From Nevskiaceae bacterium (lineage in GTDB: Bacteria; Pseudomonadota; Gammaproteobacteria; Steroidobacterales; Steroidobacteraceae), in contig JAITMN010000188.1 of assembly GCA_031277355.1 (NCBI GenBank), positions 1 to 22,457 of the forward strand: a stretch of DNA of 22,457 nt, read 5' to 3'. Shown here in pieces: positions 8,165 through 14,797 of this stretch. The notes under the pieces are model-generated. The model had not been told where the DNA came from, did no database searches, and was given only the letters and a program-made list of their open reading frames with translations. Position numbers and translations under genes: made by a program. How positions within the stretch are numbered: the first letter of the stretch is position 1; each line of letters begins with the position of its first letter.

Positions 8165-8883
8165 CAACCCCTTCGGCCGGGACGCCCGTCGTCTCGGCCC
8201 GTGATCTGGTCAAGACCTATCAGTTGGGCGACTTCGCCGTGCATGCCTTGCGCGGCGTGTCGTTCGACATCATGCCGGGTGAGTTCGTTGCGATCATGGG
8301 GCCTTCGGGTTCGGGCAAGTCCACACTGATGAACATGATCGGCGCGCTCGATACCCCCACGTCTGGCGATCTGGCGATCAACGGCGTGTCGATTGGCACG
8401 CTGGATTCAGACTCGCTGGCCGAGTTGCGCAATCGCACGCTGGGCTTCGTGTTCCAGCAGTTCAATCTGCTGGCGCGCACCACCGCACTCGACAACGTGA
8501 AGCTGCCGCTCACCTACTGCCGCGATCCGCAAAAGCAGGCGCAGGCCAACGATCGTGCCGCCGCGCGGTTGCGCGAAGTGGGCTTGGCCGAACGCATGGA
8601 CCACGTGCCCTCGCAGCTTTCCGGCGGTCAGCAGCAGCGTGTGGCGATTGCGCGTGCGCTGGTCAACGATCCCAGCCTGATTCTGGCCGACGAACCCACC
8701 GGCGCGCTGGACTCCGAAACCACCGTCGAAATCATGAACCTGTTCCGCCGCCTGACGGAGCAGGGCATGACGGTGGTGCTGGTGACGCATGAAGCCGACG
8801 TGGCTGGCTATGCCCGCCGCCTGCTGCGTGTGCGCGATGGCCGTCTGGTGGAGGACCGTCCGATCATTGGGGGCGCGATATGA
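8161..8883 (+). CDS. MacB-type ABC transporter ATP-binding protein
   Basis: ATPase subunit that powers the adjacent FtsX-like permease. In 240 residues it has the A-loop Tyr20, Walker A GPSGSGKS (47-54), Q-loop FVFQQFNLL (96-104), ABC signature LSGGQQQR (153-160), Walker B LILADEPTGALD (173-184) and an H-loop His in VTHEAD. The NRTLGFVFQQFNLL and LADEPTGALD wording is typical of the MacB/LolD/FtsE group. The start is GTG 8161, overlapping the macA TGA by 4 bp, with GAGG (8150-8153) seven bases ahead. E. coli MacB fuses the ATPase and permease; here they are separate genes, also joined by a 4 bp ATGA overlap, which is common in this family. It works at the inner face of the cytoplasmic membrane. 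Confidence 0.93.
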   Translation: MTTPSAGTPVVSARDLVKTYQLGDFAVHALRGVSFDIMPGEFVAIMGPSGSGKSTLMNMIGALDTPTSGDLAINGVSIGTLDSDSLAELRNRTLGFVFQQFNLLARTTALDNVKLPLTYCRDPQKQAQANDRAAARLREVGLAERMDHVPSQLSGGQQQRVAIARALVNDPSLILADEPTGALDSETTVEIMNLFRRLTEQGMTVVLVTHEADVAGYARRLLRVRDGRLVEDRPIIGGAI

Positions 8884-10106
8884 ACGTTCTTGAATTCCTG
8901 AAAACCGCGCTGGTGGCCTTGCGGCTGAACCTGATGCGCAGTGTGCTCACCACGCTGGGCATCATCATCGGCGTGGGCTCGGTGATCGTGATGTCGGGCA
9001 TCGGCAGCGGCGCGAGCAAGCAGATCGAAGATCAGATCGCGAGCCTCGGCACCAATCAGTTGACGATTTTCCCCGGCGCGCAGAACGTCGGTGGCCGGCG
9101 CGGCGGCTTTGGTTCCGCGCCGCCGATGACGGAAAAAGACGTGCGCGCGATTCGTGAGGGCGTGCAGGGCGTGGCGGCCGTGGCGGGCAATCTGCAGGGC
9201 AACGCCAACCTCGTGGCGGGCAATGCCAACTGGGTGTCGCGCGTCAATGGCGTGACTGACGAGATCGAACAGGTGCGCGATTGGCCGGTGGCCGAGGGCA
9301 GGTTTTTCACGGCAGATGATGCGGCTGCCGGGCAAAAAGTGGCGGTGATCGGTTCCACCGTGGCGCGCGAATTGTTCGGCGGCGCCGATCCGTTGGGTTC
9401 AACGATCCGGATGAACAATGCGCCGTTTACCGTGATTGGCGTGTTGGAGACCAAGGGGCAGGCGGGCGGTCAGGATCAGGACGACATCGTGATGGTGCCG
9501 CTGTCCACCGCGCGTTCGCGGCTGGTCGGGCGCACGAACGTGCCCGACATCGTGGGTCAAATCCTGGTGAAAGTGGAAGACGGCTACAACATCGACGAGG
9601 TGCAGGCCGACATCGAGAAGGTGCTGCGCGAGCGGCGGCGTGTGCAGCCGAACGCGGAAAACAATTTCATGATCCGCAACTTCGCGGAATTCCTTGAAAC
9701 GCGCAGTGCGGCGTCGCGCACGCTGGGCCTGTTGCTGGCCGCCACGGCGGCGATTTCGCTGGTGGTGGGCGGCATCGGCATCATGAACATCATGCTGGTG
9801 TCGGTCACCGAGCGCACGCGCGAGATTGGTCTGCGCATGGCCATCGGTGCGCGCGGCGGCGACATCATGGGGCAGTTTCTCACCGAGGCGGTGCTGCTGT
9901 GTCTGGTGGGCGGATTGATTGGCCTGACGCTGGGCGTCGGCGTGGCCTTCGTGCTGGCGGCGGCGTTCAAGTGGGTGGTGTACATCAGCCCGTGGGCGGC
10001 GCTGATGGCCATTGGCGCTTCGGCGTTCGTGGGCGTGGTGTTCGGCTTCGTGCCGGCGCGGCGTGCGTCGCAGTTGAATCCGATCGACGCGCTGCGCTAC
10101 GAGTAA
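8880..10106 (+). CDS. macB: MacB-type ABC transporter permease (FtsX-like)
   Basis: A 408-residue inner-membrane permease with the MacB layout. There is one N-terminal membrane helix (about 21-42, LTTLGIIIGVGSVIVMSGIG), a large periplasmic domain (about 45-280), then three C-terminal helices starting with the conserved GGIGIMNIMLVSVTERTREI segment and ending in FGFVPARRASQLNPIDALRYE. MacB proteins work by mechanotransmission: ATP hydrolysis drives substrates that are already periplasmic out through TolC. The substrate (macrolide, peptide, lipoprotein or siderophore type) cannot be inferred. ATG 8880 overlaps the ATPase stop. With macA and the ATPase gene it forms a clean three-gene operon that begins after a 64 bp gap following the cysteine synthase. 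Confidence 0.93.
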   Translation: MNVLEFLKTALVALRLNLMRSVLTTLGIIIGVGSVIVMSGIGSGASKQIEDQIASLGTNQLTIFPGAQNVGGRRGGFGSAPPMTEKDVRAIREGVQGVAAVAGNLQGNANLVAGNANWVSRVNGVTDEIEQVRDWPVAEGRFFTADDAAAGQKVAVIGSTVARELFGGADPLGSTIRMNNAPFTVIGVLETKGQAGGQDQDDIVMVPLSTARSRLVGRTNVPDIVGQILVKVEDGYNIDEVQADIEKVLRERRRVQPNAENNFMIRNFAEFLETRSAASRTLGLLLAATAAISLVVGGIGIMNIMLVSVTERTREIGLRMAIGARGGDIMGQFLTEAVLLCLVGGLIGLTLGVGVAFVLAAAFKWVVYISPWAALMAIGASAFVGVVFGFVPARRASQLNPIDALRYE

Positions 10107-10129
10107 GCGCTTGAGAGTATGATCACCGG

Positions 10130-10345
10130 ATGACCCGCCGCGTCAACATGCGTTTTTCCAATGTGCTGCTGATGGTGCTGACGCCCATCGGCGTTGCCAT
10201 CGGATTGCATGAGGCGTGGCGTCTGGCCGGTGGCCTGGTGGTGCTGATGGCGGCGCAGATGATTGCGCTCACCATCATCGCCATCGCGCTGGTGCGCACG
10301 GTGCGTCGCGAGCGCGATGCAGCGCGCGACAAGGAACAAACCTGA
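10130..10345 (+). CDS. Small two-helix membrane protein of unknown function
   Basis: A 71-residue protein that I do not recognise. It has a short basic start (MTRRVNMR), a first hydrophobic helix (about 10-26), a second (about 33-55) and a charged tail ending RTVRRERDAARDKEQT. By the positive-inside rule both termini are probably cytoplasmic. It starts 23 bp after the permease gene; the ribosome site is poor and ATG 10148 is an alternative start. Its TGA overlaps the likely CTG start of the DUF486 gene, and AAGGA near its end serves that gene, which supports its being a genuine translated, coupled ORF. Confidence 0.6.
   Translation: MTRRVNMRFSNVLLMVLTPIGVAIGLHEAWRLAGGLVVLMAAQMIALTIIAIALVRTVRRERDAARDKEQT
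10331..10335 (+). promoter_or_regulatory. Shine-Dalgarno for the CTG-started DUF486 gene
   Basis: AAGGA lies six bases before CTG 10342. No ATG, GTG or TTG exists in this frame between 10216 and the conserved N-terminal helix, so this site decides the start. Confidence 0.65.
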
Positions 10346-10704
10346 AACTGCCTCCCGCCGCCATCAGCATTGGATTGCTGGCGTTGTCCAATGTGTTCAT
10401 GACCTTCGCCTGGTATGCGCATCTGCGCAACCTCTCCGGCCGTCCGTGGATCATCGCGGCGCTGGTCAGTTGGGGCATCGCACTGTTTGAATATCTGTTG
10501 CAGGTGCCGGCCAATCGCATCGGCTATCAGACGATGACGCTGCCGCAGTTGAAGATTCTGCAAGAAGTGATCGCGCTGTCGGTGTTCGTGCCGTTTGCGC
10601 TGTTCTACATGCGCTCGCCGCTGAAGCTCGATTATCTCTGGGCGTCGCTGTGCATCGTCGCGGCGGCGTGGTTCATGTTTCGCGGCGGCAACGGGCCAGG
10701 GTGA
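10342..10704 (+). CDS. DUF486 / DMT-superfamily small membrane protein
   Basis: A 120-residue four-helix membrane protein of the DUF486 family, recognised from SNVFMTFAWYAHLRN (16-30), the WGIALFEYLLQVPANRIGY segment (44-62) and LKILQEVIALSVF (70-82). The family belongs to the drug/metabolite transporter superfamily and its function is unknown. The start is unusual: the best candidate is CTG 10342, which overlaps the upstream TGA as CTGA and has AAGGA at ideal spacing. Extending to ATG 10216 would add 42 residues of Gly/His/Arg-rich shadow sequence that overlaps the previous gene. Its own TGA overlaps the GTG start of the HIT-like gene (GTGA), so three genes are coupled in a row. Confidence 0.85.
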   Translation: MKLPPAAISIGLLALSNVFMTFAWYAHLRNLSGRPWIIAALVSWGIALFEYLLQVPANRIGYQTMTLPQLKILQEVIALSVFVPFALFYMRSPLKLDYLWASLCIVAAAWFMFRGGNGPG

Positions 10705-11183
10705 GCGCGGATACGGCCATTCACCGCCGCGTGGCGCTGCTGCGCGCGGGCGAGGATGCCACGCTGATCGCGCGGATGGCTTCGGGCTGGGCGGTGCTCG
10801 GCGAACAGCAATTCCTGCGTGGTTACAGCCTGCTGCTGCCCGATCCGGTGGTCGATACATTGAATGACCTGCAGGGCATCGCCCGGTTGCAGTTGCTGTC
10901 GGATGTGGCGCGTCTGGGCGATGCGCTGCTGCAAGTGACCGGCGCGCTGCGCATCAACTACGCGATCTTCGGCAATCTGGAACCGGCGCTGCATGTGCAT
11001 GTGGCGCCGCGATATGCCGATGAAGACCCCTCGCTGCGCACGGCGCATCCGTGGAGCTACGACTGGAACGCAGCGCCGCGCTTTGATGCGGCGCGCGACG
11101 CGCCGCTGCAGGAGGCGTTGCGCGCAGCGCTGCACAATCTGGCTGTGGCGCCGGTGAAATGCAAGGTCAGTGAAATCGGGTGA
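10701..11183 (+). CDS. HIT-like (histidine triad superfamily) protein with a displaced C-terminus
   Basis: A 160-residue cytosolic protein. ALHVHVAPRYADE (97-109) matches the end of the HIT motif H-x-H-x-H-x-x-P-R: the second and third histidines remain (H98, H100) and the first is Ala96. HIT proteins hydrolyse or transfer nucleotides; the substrate here is unknown. The start is GTG 10701, which overlaps the DUF486 stop by 4 bp. Codons 136-144 (LQEALRAAL) lie in a 25 bp repeat whose second copy, at 19156, is followed at once by Arg and a stop. The last 16 residues (from HNLAVAPV) are therefore probably not original, but read out of the inserted resorcinol cluster. The final 17 bp overlap the 3' end of the acyl carrier protein gene on the other strand. 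Confidence 0.75.
   Translation: MSADTAIHRRVALLRAGEDATLIARMASGWAVLGEQQFLRGYSLLLPDPVVDTLNDLQGIARLQLLSDVARLGDALLQVTGALRINYAIFGNLEPALHVHVAPRYADEDPSLRTAHPWSYDWNAAPRFDAARDAPLQEALRAALHNLAVAPVKCKVSEIG
11107..11131 (+). repeat. Left copy of 25-bp direct repeat flanking the resorcinol cluster
   Basis: Begins TGCAGGAGGCGTTG and matches 19156-19180 in 24 of 25 positions in the same orientation (A versus G at position 20). It lies inside the HIT-like gene and encodes LQEALRAAL. It marks the left junction of the putative island. Confidence 0.85.
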
Positions 11184-11466
11184 CGAAAATGGCGATCTTC
11201 TCGCCATTGGCGTTTGCGCTGACGAATTCGGCCATTGTCCTGAAAGAACGGAACACTTTGCGGCTGGCTCCGGCGCTCTCCAGACGAATGCCGAAGTATC
11301 TTTCCAATGCGGCAACGATCTCGACGGCGTCAAGGCTGTCCAGTGGCAGGCGCTCGCCGATGATGGGTTCGTCGTCCCCGATCTCCTCCAGCGTGATGTC
11401 CCGGACATTGCATTCCCGGATAACCATCTTCTTCAGCCCTCTGAGCAGGGCGGCTTCTGGCGGCAT
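11167..11466 (-). CDS. Acyl carrier protein (phosphopantetheine-binding) of the resorcinol cluster
   Basis: A 99-residue acidic helical carrier protein. The phosphopantetheine attachment motif is LPLDSLDAVEIV with Ser44. It most likely carries the growing acyl or beta-ketoacyl chain for the cluster's ketosynthases, the role DarC has in Pseudomonas. The start is ATG 11466, overlapping the permease stop by one base; GTG 11469 (GTGA overlap) is equally possible, and GGAG upstream serves either. It is the last gene of a leftward seven-gene operon. Its 3' end overlaps the convergent HIT-like gene by 17 bp. The C-terminal tail after SANANGEK is short and hydrophobic, an unremarkable end for an ACP, though it lies next to the island junction. 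Confidence 0.9.
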   Translation of the reverse strand: MPPEAALLRGLKKMVIRECNVRDITLEEIGDDEPIIGERLPLDSLDAVEIVAALERYFGIRLESAGASRKVFRSFRTMAEFVSANANGEKIAIFVTRFH

Positions 11467-12665
11467 CACGCTTCACTCCAACGGAAACGAAGCGCCGCAA
11501 TCGCCGTGCATGCAGCGGCGAAGATCAGCAGGACGCCAAGCTTCGGCAGTATCACGGTCAGCGGTGCATTTCTCAGGATTACATCCTGATAGGCTTCGAG
11601 TCCCCAGTGAAATGGCGAGATCATTGCAATATTCTGCATGAAATCCGGCATCGCGAAGCGCGGGATCATCACGCCGCCGATCACCGCTAGAATGACGACG
11701 CTCAATGCGCCGAACGCCGACGCCTGTTCCTCGGTACGCGCGAGGCAGGAAACCATCAGCCCGTAGCCAGTGGCCGCCATCGATGCGACCATCGTGACGA
11801 ACACAAGGTCGAGGATGCTGAAATCAAGCGGCTGCGGGATATGGGTCAGCAGCGGCAGCAGCACCATTCCAACGGCAAACATCGTGCCGAACTGCAATAG
11901 ATTGATGACGTAGAAAGGCAGCACTTTCCCGAGCAGCAACTCCGCGCGGAAAACCGGAAAAACCAGCAGCCGTCGAAAGATTCCGAGCCTGCGGTCGCGA
12001 ATCATGCTGCCGGAAAGCGGGATGACGATGAAGAACATTCCAAACAGTATCCACGCTGGAACGGTCTGCTGGGCAGGTGTTGGCAGCTTGACGCCGCCGA
12101 TGGCCTGTTCGTGGATCAGCCCGTCGAAGTTGCCGGCCTTGGGGATGATGTCGCTCAGGAATGCCGCCTCGGCGTTCTCCAGCTCGGCTGTGGCGCGGTT
12201 GATCAGCACGGCCTGCAGGGATAGCGCCACATGCCCCTCGACTACGGCGCGTACCGACTGGTCGAGCAGGGGGTCGAAGGTGAGCCGGATCTGTTCATCG
12301 GCGACAAGGGCTGCGCCGCTGCGCAGTTTTTCGAGCGTCGCGGCCATGTCCGGCGGAAGTTCCAGCAGGATTTCGTGTGTGACGTTTGCCGCGTCCGCAG
12401 GTTCCAGGAGGGGCATGTCTGGATGGTAGTGGCGCAGTTCGGTCATGAATTGCCGGCAGATGGTGTCTGGCGCGTCGCAGTTGGACCGGGAAACCAGGGC
12501 GACATCGATGGAGCGGCCTGCCTTCGCGGTGTAGATGTCTTGCAGGGCGAGCGTGAGAAAAATGATCAGCGTCAATGGCATTGCCAGCAGCAGTCCGAGC
12601 GCCCGCCGATCCCTGAGCAGGATACGCAATTCCTGCATGAAGATGGCCGGCATGTTCGAGGTCAT
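11466..12665 (-). CDS. ABC-2 type transporter permease
   Basis: A 399-residue permease of the ABC2_membrane_3 layout: a membrane helix near 22-40 (LGLLLAMPLTLIIFLTLAL), a long extracytoplasmic segment (about 45-198), then about five helices from VPAWILFGMFFIVIPLSG to the end, including the typical RDRRLGIFRRLLVFPV loop and SPFHWGLEAYQD near the last helices. With the preceding ATPase gene (4 bp ATGA overlap) it should form an exporter in the cytoplasmic membrane. Embedded in the resorcinol operon, its likely cargo is the aryl lipid product or a conjugate; that is inference. Homologous permease/ATPase pairs occur, as I recall, in Bacteroidota flexirubin clusters. Confidence 0.9.
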   Translation of the reverse strand: MTSNMPAIFMQELRILLRDRRALGLLLAMPLTLIIFLTLALQDIYTAKAGRSIDVALVSRSNCDAPDTICRQFMTELRHYHPDMPLLEPADAANVTHEILLELPPDMAATLEKLRSGAALVADEQIRLTFDPLLDQSVRAVVEGHVALSLQAVLINRATAELENAEAAFLSDIIPKAGNFDGLIHEQAIGGVKLPTPAQQTVPAWILFGMFFIVIPLSGSMIRDRRLGIFRRLLVFPVFRAELLLGKVLPFYVINLLQFGTMFAVGMVLLPLLTHIPQPLDFSILDLVFVTMVASMAATGYGLMVSCLARTEEQASAFGALSVVILAVIGGVMIPRFAMPDFMQNIAMISPFHWGLEAYQDVILRNAPLTVILPKLGVLLIFAAACTAIAALRFRWSEA

Positions 12666-13345
12666 TCCTCGTCCCTCCCGACTATCCTCAGAAAGCTGCG
12701 CTCCATGTCTTCACCCAGCACCTCGTGGAGCGGTCCGTGCGCACCAAGGCGTCCATCGTGGATGACGCCAACGCTGTCGCAAAGCCTCCTGATTTCCTCG
12801 AAATAGTGCGTGGAATAGATCAGTGTCACGCCCCGGTCTTTCAGTTCGAGAATTTTGTCGAATATGAAGTTGCGCGAAAGCGGGTCCACGCCGGCTGTGG
12901 GTTCATCCAGAATCAGCAGTCGCGGCTCGTGCAGCAGCGCGACGCCCAGGTTCAGACGCCGCTTCATTCCGCCCGACAATTGACTTACGGCGTCATCGGC
13001 GCGCGTGCGCAGCCCCGTCCAGTCCAGAACGCGGTCAACCTCCTGGCGGCCAATGTTCTGAAGTCGCGCGAAGAAAGTCAGATTTTGTCGCGCAGAGAGG
13101 GTCGGGTAGAGAGCGATCTCCTGGGGTGCATAGCCGATCAAACGTTTGTATTGCGATATTTCGCTTCGCTCGAACCCCAGAATGCGGGCGTGAGAGTACT
13201 GTCCGCCGGTTTGTCCGCACAGAAACGAAATCAGTGTCGTCTTGCCGGCTCCGTTCGGGCCCAGCAGCCCGAAGAACGAGCCGCTCTGAATGACGAGTGA
13301 AAGCCGATCCAGCGCGTTTCTCGTCGCGCGCGGATAGCGAACCAC
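12662..13345 (-). CDS. ABC transporter ATP-binding protein of the resorcinol cluster (start probably upstream at 13384)
   Basis: Nucleotide-binding subunit partnering the ABC-2 permease. From GTG 13345 it is 227 residues with Walker A GLLGPNGAGKTT (26-37), Q-loop Gln75, signature LSGGMKRR (123-130), Walker B LLILDEPTAGVD (143-154) and H-loop His180. The start is doubtful. GTG 13345 falls inside the first beta-strand (the A-loop Tyr would be residue 4), and homologous-looking sequence continues upstream in frame as DATPAIDIGDL. No ATG, GTG or TTG is available there, but GGAGG (13393-13389) lies four bases before an in-frame ATC at 13384, which would give MSDATPAIDIGDLVVRYP. Either ATC is used, or a base is wrong in the read. 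The gene would then overlap the BtrH-like gene by 8 bp. Confidence 0.88.
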   Translation of the reverse strand: MVRYPRATRNALDRLSLVIQSGSFFGLLGPNGAGKTTLISFLCGQTGGQYSHARILGFERSEISQYKRLIGYAPQEIALYPTLSARQNLTFFARLQNIGRQEVDRVLDWTGLRTRADDAVSQLSGGMKRRLNLGVALLHEPRLLILDEPTAGVDPLSRNFIFDKILELKDRGVTLIYSTHYFEEIRRLCDSVGVIHDGRLGAHGPLHEVLGEDMERSFLRIVGRDEE

Positions 13346-13376
13346 GAGATCGCCGATATCGATGGCGGGAGTTGCG

Positions 13377-14393
13377 TCAGAGATAGTGCCTCCGCAAAGT
13401 CTGGTAGATCGCCTGTTCCTGATCAGCGATGGTCAGGAGGCGATCGGAAATTTCCTCGAAAGGCTGCTCCAGCGTGCCCTTGCAGAATCTCGCGGCGAGT
13501 GTGGCAAAATCCCGCCAGGCATTGCCGGCTTCGGTCATGTTTCGGGCGGCATCCTTCAGCACCTGGCTTCCAAGCCGCTCGCCAGATTCCTGCAGAAATG
13601 CGGCATACAAAAAACGAAAACCGGCGCCGCCGGTTCCGATCTCCTCCTGCATCCGAACGACATTGGCCATATGCAGTTTGCGCATGGCGAGGTCTGGATA
13701 CTTCGTCGGCCACTGACGCATCTTCCCGGCAAGGAAACGGATGCCACGCACGCCCGCAAAGGGAACCGGACTGAAGAGCATGCGGCGCAAGGTTTCCCGC
13801 AGGCCGGAACGGATCGCGTTTTCCAGTGGCAGTTTGTCAGTGTGGTTTTCTTGCAGTTGCGGGAAGTAGATAAGCCCTTTCGGGGCCAACATGCCTTTGG
13901 CGAAACGCGCCCTGGTCATCGCACTGGCAGGACAGATCGAAGTCGTTTCGAGAACCGGGTCACTGACGATATAGGAGCCATCCTCGTTGCGGGCGCAGAC
14001 CACGAGGTTATGGGCATTGAATTGGAAACGGAATTTTTCCGGAACGTAGCTGAGCCAATGGATGTTGGCCTGAATGCCGACCGCTCGACCCGCACGGAGA
14101 TAGTCGTCCAGTGCGCGCGCACCCCGAATCGGGTCGCGAAACTTGCGGTACTCGTATGCAATGCCCAACCGGCGGCAGTTTTTCTTGAAGATGGTGCCCG
14201 GAAACGAACGATAGCTGGTGAGCGGAATGTCCATCACCTTGATCCAAGGCAGATGGAGAAAGAAGATTCCGCTGCCGATGCCAAACGACATTGCCTCGCT
14301 GATTTGGACGCCCGCGTGCCGCAACAAATTGCTGGTGACGCCCGACTCGCAGTGCGCGCTCTGGTGATGCTGGAATCGGATCAAATCAGACAT
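13377..14393 (-). CDS. BtrH-like acyltransferase/papain-like protein (BtrH_N plus DUF4872-like)
   Basis: A 338-residue protein whose N-terminus matches the BtrH_N family: IRFQHHQSAHCESGVTSNLL with Cys15, ISEAMSFGIGSGIFFLHLPW, and later HNLVVCARNEDGSYIVSDP. Cys15, His128 and Asp145 could form a papain-like triad. The rest (about 180-338) is mostly helical and fits the DUF4872 domain usually fused to BtrH_N. BtrH itself transfers a gamma-Glu-GABA chain from an acyl carrier protein to ribostamycin in butirosin synthesis. By analogy this protein may move an acyl group from the cluster's ACP to the resorcinol or to another acceptor; that is inference. Start ATG 14393 is preferred because the family begins there; the frame is open to 14483. 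It overlaps the preceding gene by 8 bp. Confidence 0.82.
   Translation of the reverse strand: MSDLIRFQHHQSAHCESGVTSNLLRHAGVQISEAMSFGIGSGIFFLHLPWIKVMDIPLTSYRSFPGTIFKKNCRRLGIAYEYRKFRDPIRGARALDDYLRAGRAVGIQANIHWLSYVPEKFRFQFNAHNLVVCARNEDGSYIVSDPVLETTSICPASAMTRARFAKGMLAPKGLIYFPQLQENHTDKLPLENAIRSGLRETLRRMLFSPVPFAGVRGIRFLAGKMRQWPTKYPDLAMRKLHMANVVRMQEEIGTGGAGFRFLYAAFLQESGERLGSQVLKDAARNMTEAGNAWRDFATLAARFCKGTLEQPFEEISDRLLTIADQEQAIYQTLRRHYL
13389..13393 (-). promoter_or_regulatory. Shine-Dalgarno pointing to a non-AUG start of the ABC ATPase
   Basis: GGAGG on the minus strand, four bases before ATC 13384-13382 and 43 bases before the first conventional start, GTG 13345. It is too far from the GTG to serve it directly. 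Confidence 0.6.
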
Positions 14394-14796
14394 TGCCGCT
14401 TCGTCTGCTGGCCTGGAACCGCTCAACGGGAATATCCAGGCACGCCGCATACCGGGCAATCCATGCGTCATCAAGTTTTGCAAAGACTCGTGGTTGCAGA
14501 TGCCGGCGCACGCGGAACGTGAAAATCCCCATGTGTTTCGCCAACAGACGCGGGTTCATCATTCGCGCCGTCATGAAGTATTCCAATACGCTTGCGCGTC
14601 CGGCGCGAACGGCTTCGCGAATTCGCGCAAGATCGGATTCGATCATCTGCCACGCAATTTTCTTGGCAGTTTCCTCGACTTCCCAGCCGCTTGAGTGTGC
14701 AGGCACGATCCATCCTTGATCATCGACGGCGTAGCAGAGCCGCTTTGCGCCCTCGTACGCAGGGTCCTGGTCCTGAGGGATCTCCTGCAGCTTCAT
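14386..14796 (-). CDS. Conserved-looking protein of unknown function in the resorcinol cluster
   Basis: A 136-residue soluble protein that I cannot assign. It starts MKLQEIPQDQDPAYEG, has a strand-like region with LCYAVDDQGWIVPAHSSGWE (20-39), then four or so amphipathic helices rich in Arg and Ala (for example IREAVRAGRASVLEYFMTAR and FRVRRHLQPRVFAKL). There is no signal peptide or membrane segment. It sits one base after the DarB-like gene and overlaps the BtrH-like gene by 8 bp, so it is made as part of the operon. The position next to the BtrH-like acyltransferase suggests a helper or a small enzyme acting on the same intermediate. I recall a small hypothetical gene in the same slot of flexirubin clusters, but cannot check this. 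Confidence 0.8.
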   Translation of the reverse strand: MKLQEIPQDQDPAYEGAKRLCYAVDDQGWIVPAHSSGWEVEETAKKIAWQMIESDLARIREAVRAGRASVLEYFMTARMMNPRLLAKHMGIFTFRVRRHLQPRVFAKLDDAWIARYAACLDIPVERFQASRRSGNV

Positions 14797-14797
14797 T

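Noticed and set aside
10701..11183. HIT-like gene as part of the resorcinol pathway
   Set aside because: It is coupled to the upstream housekeeping genes, lies on the other strand from the ACP operon, and appears to have been the insertion target.
13362..14522. 386-codon plus-strand frame opposite the BtrH-like gene
   Set aside because: No recognisable motif or ribosome site; the minus strand has a clear BtrH_N match with operon-like overlaps.
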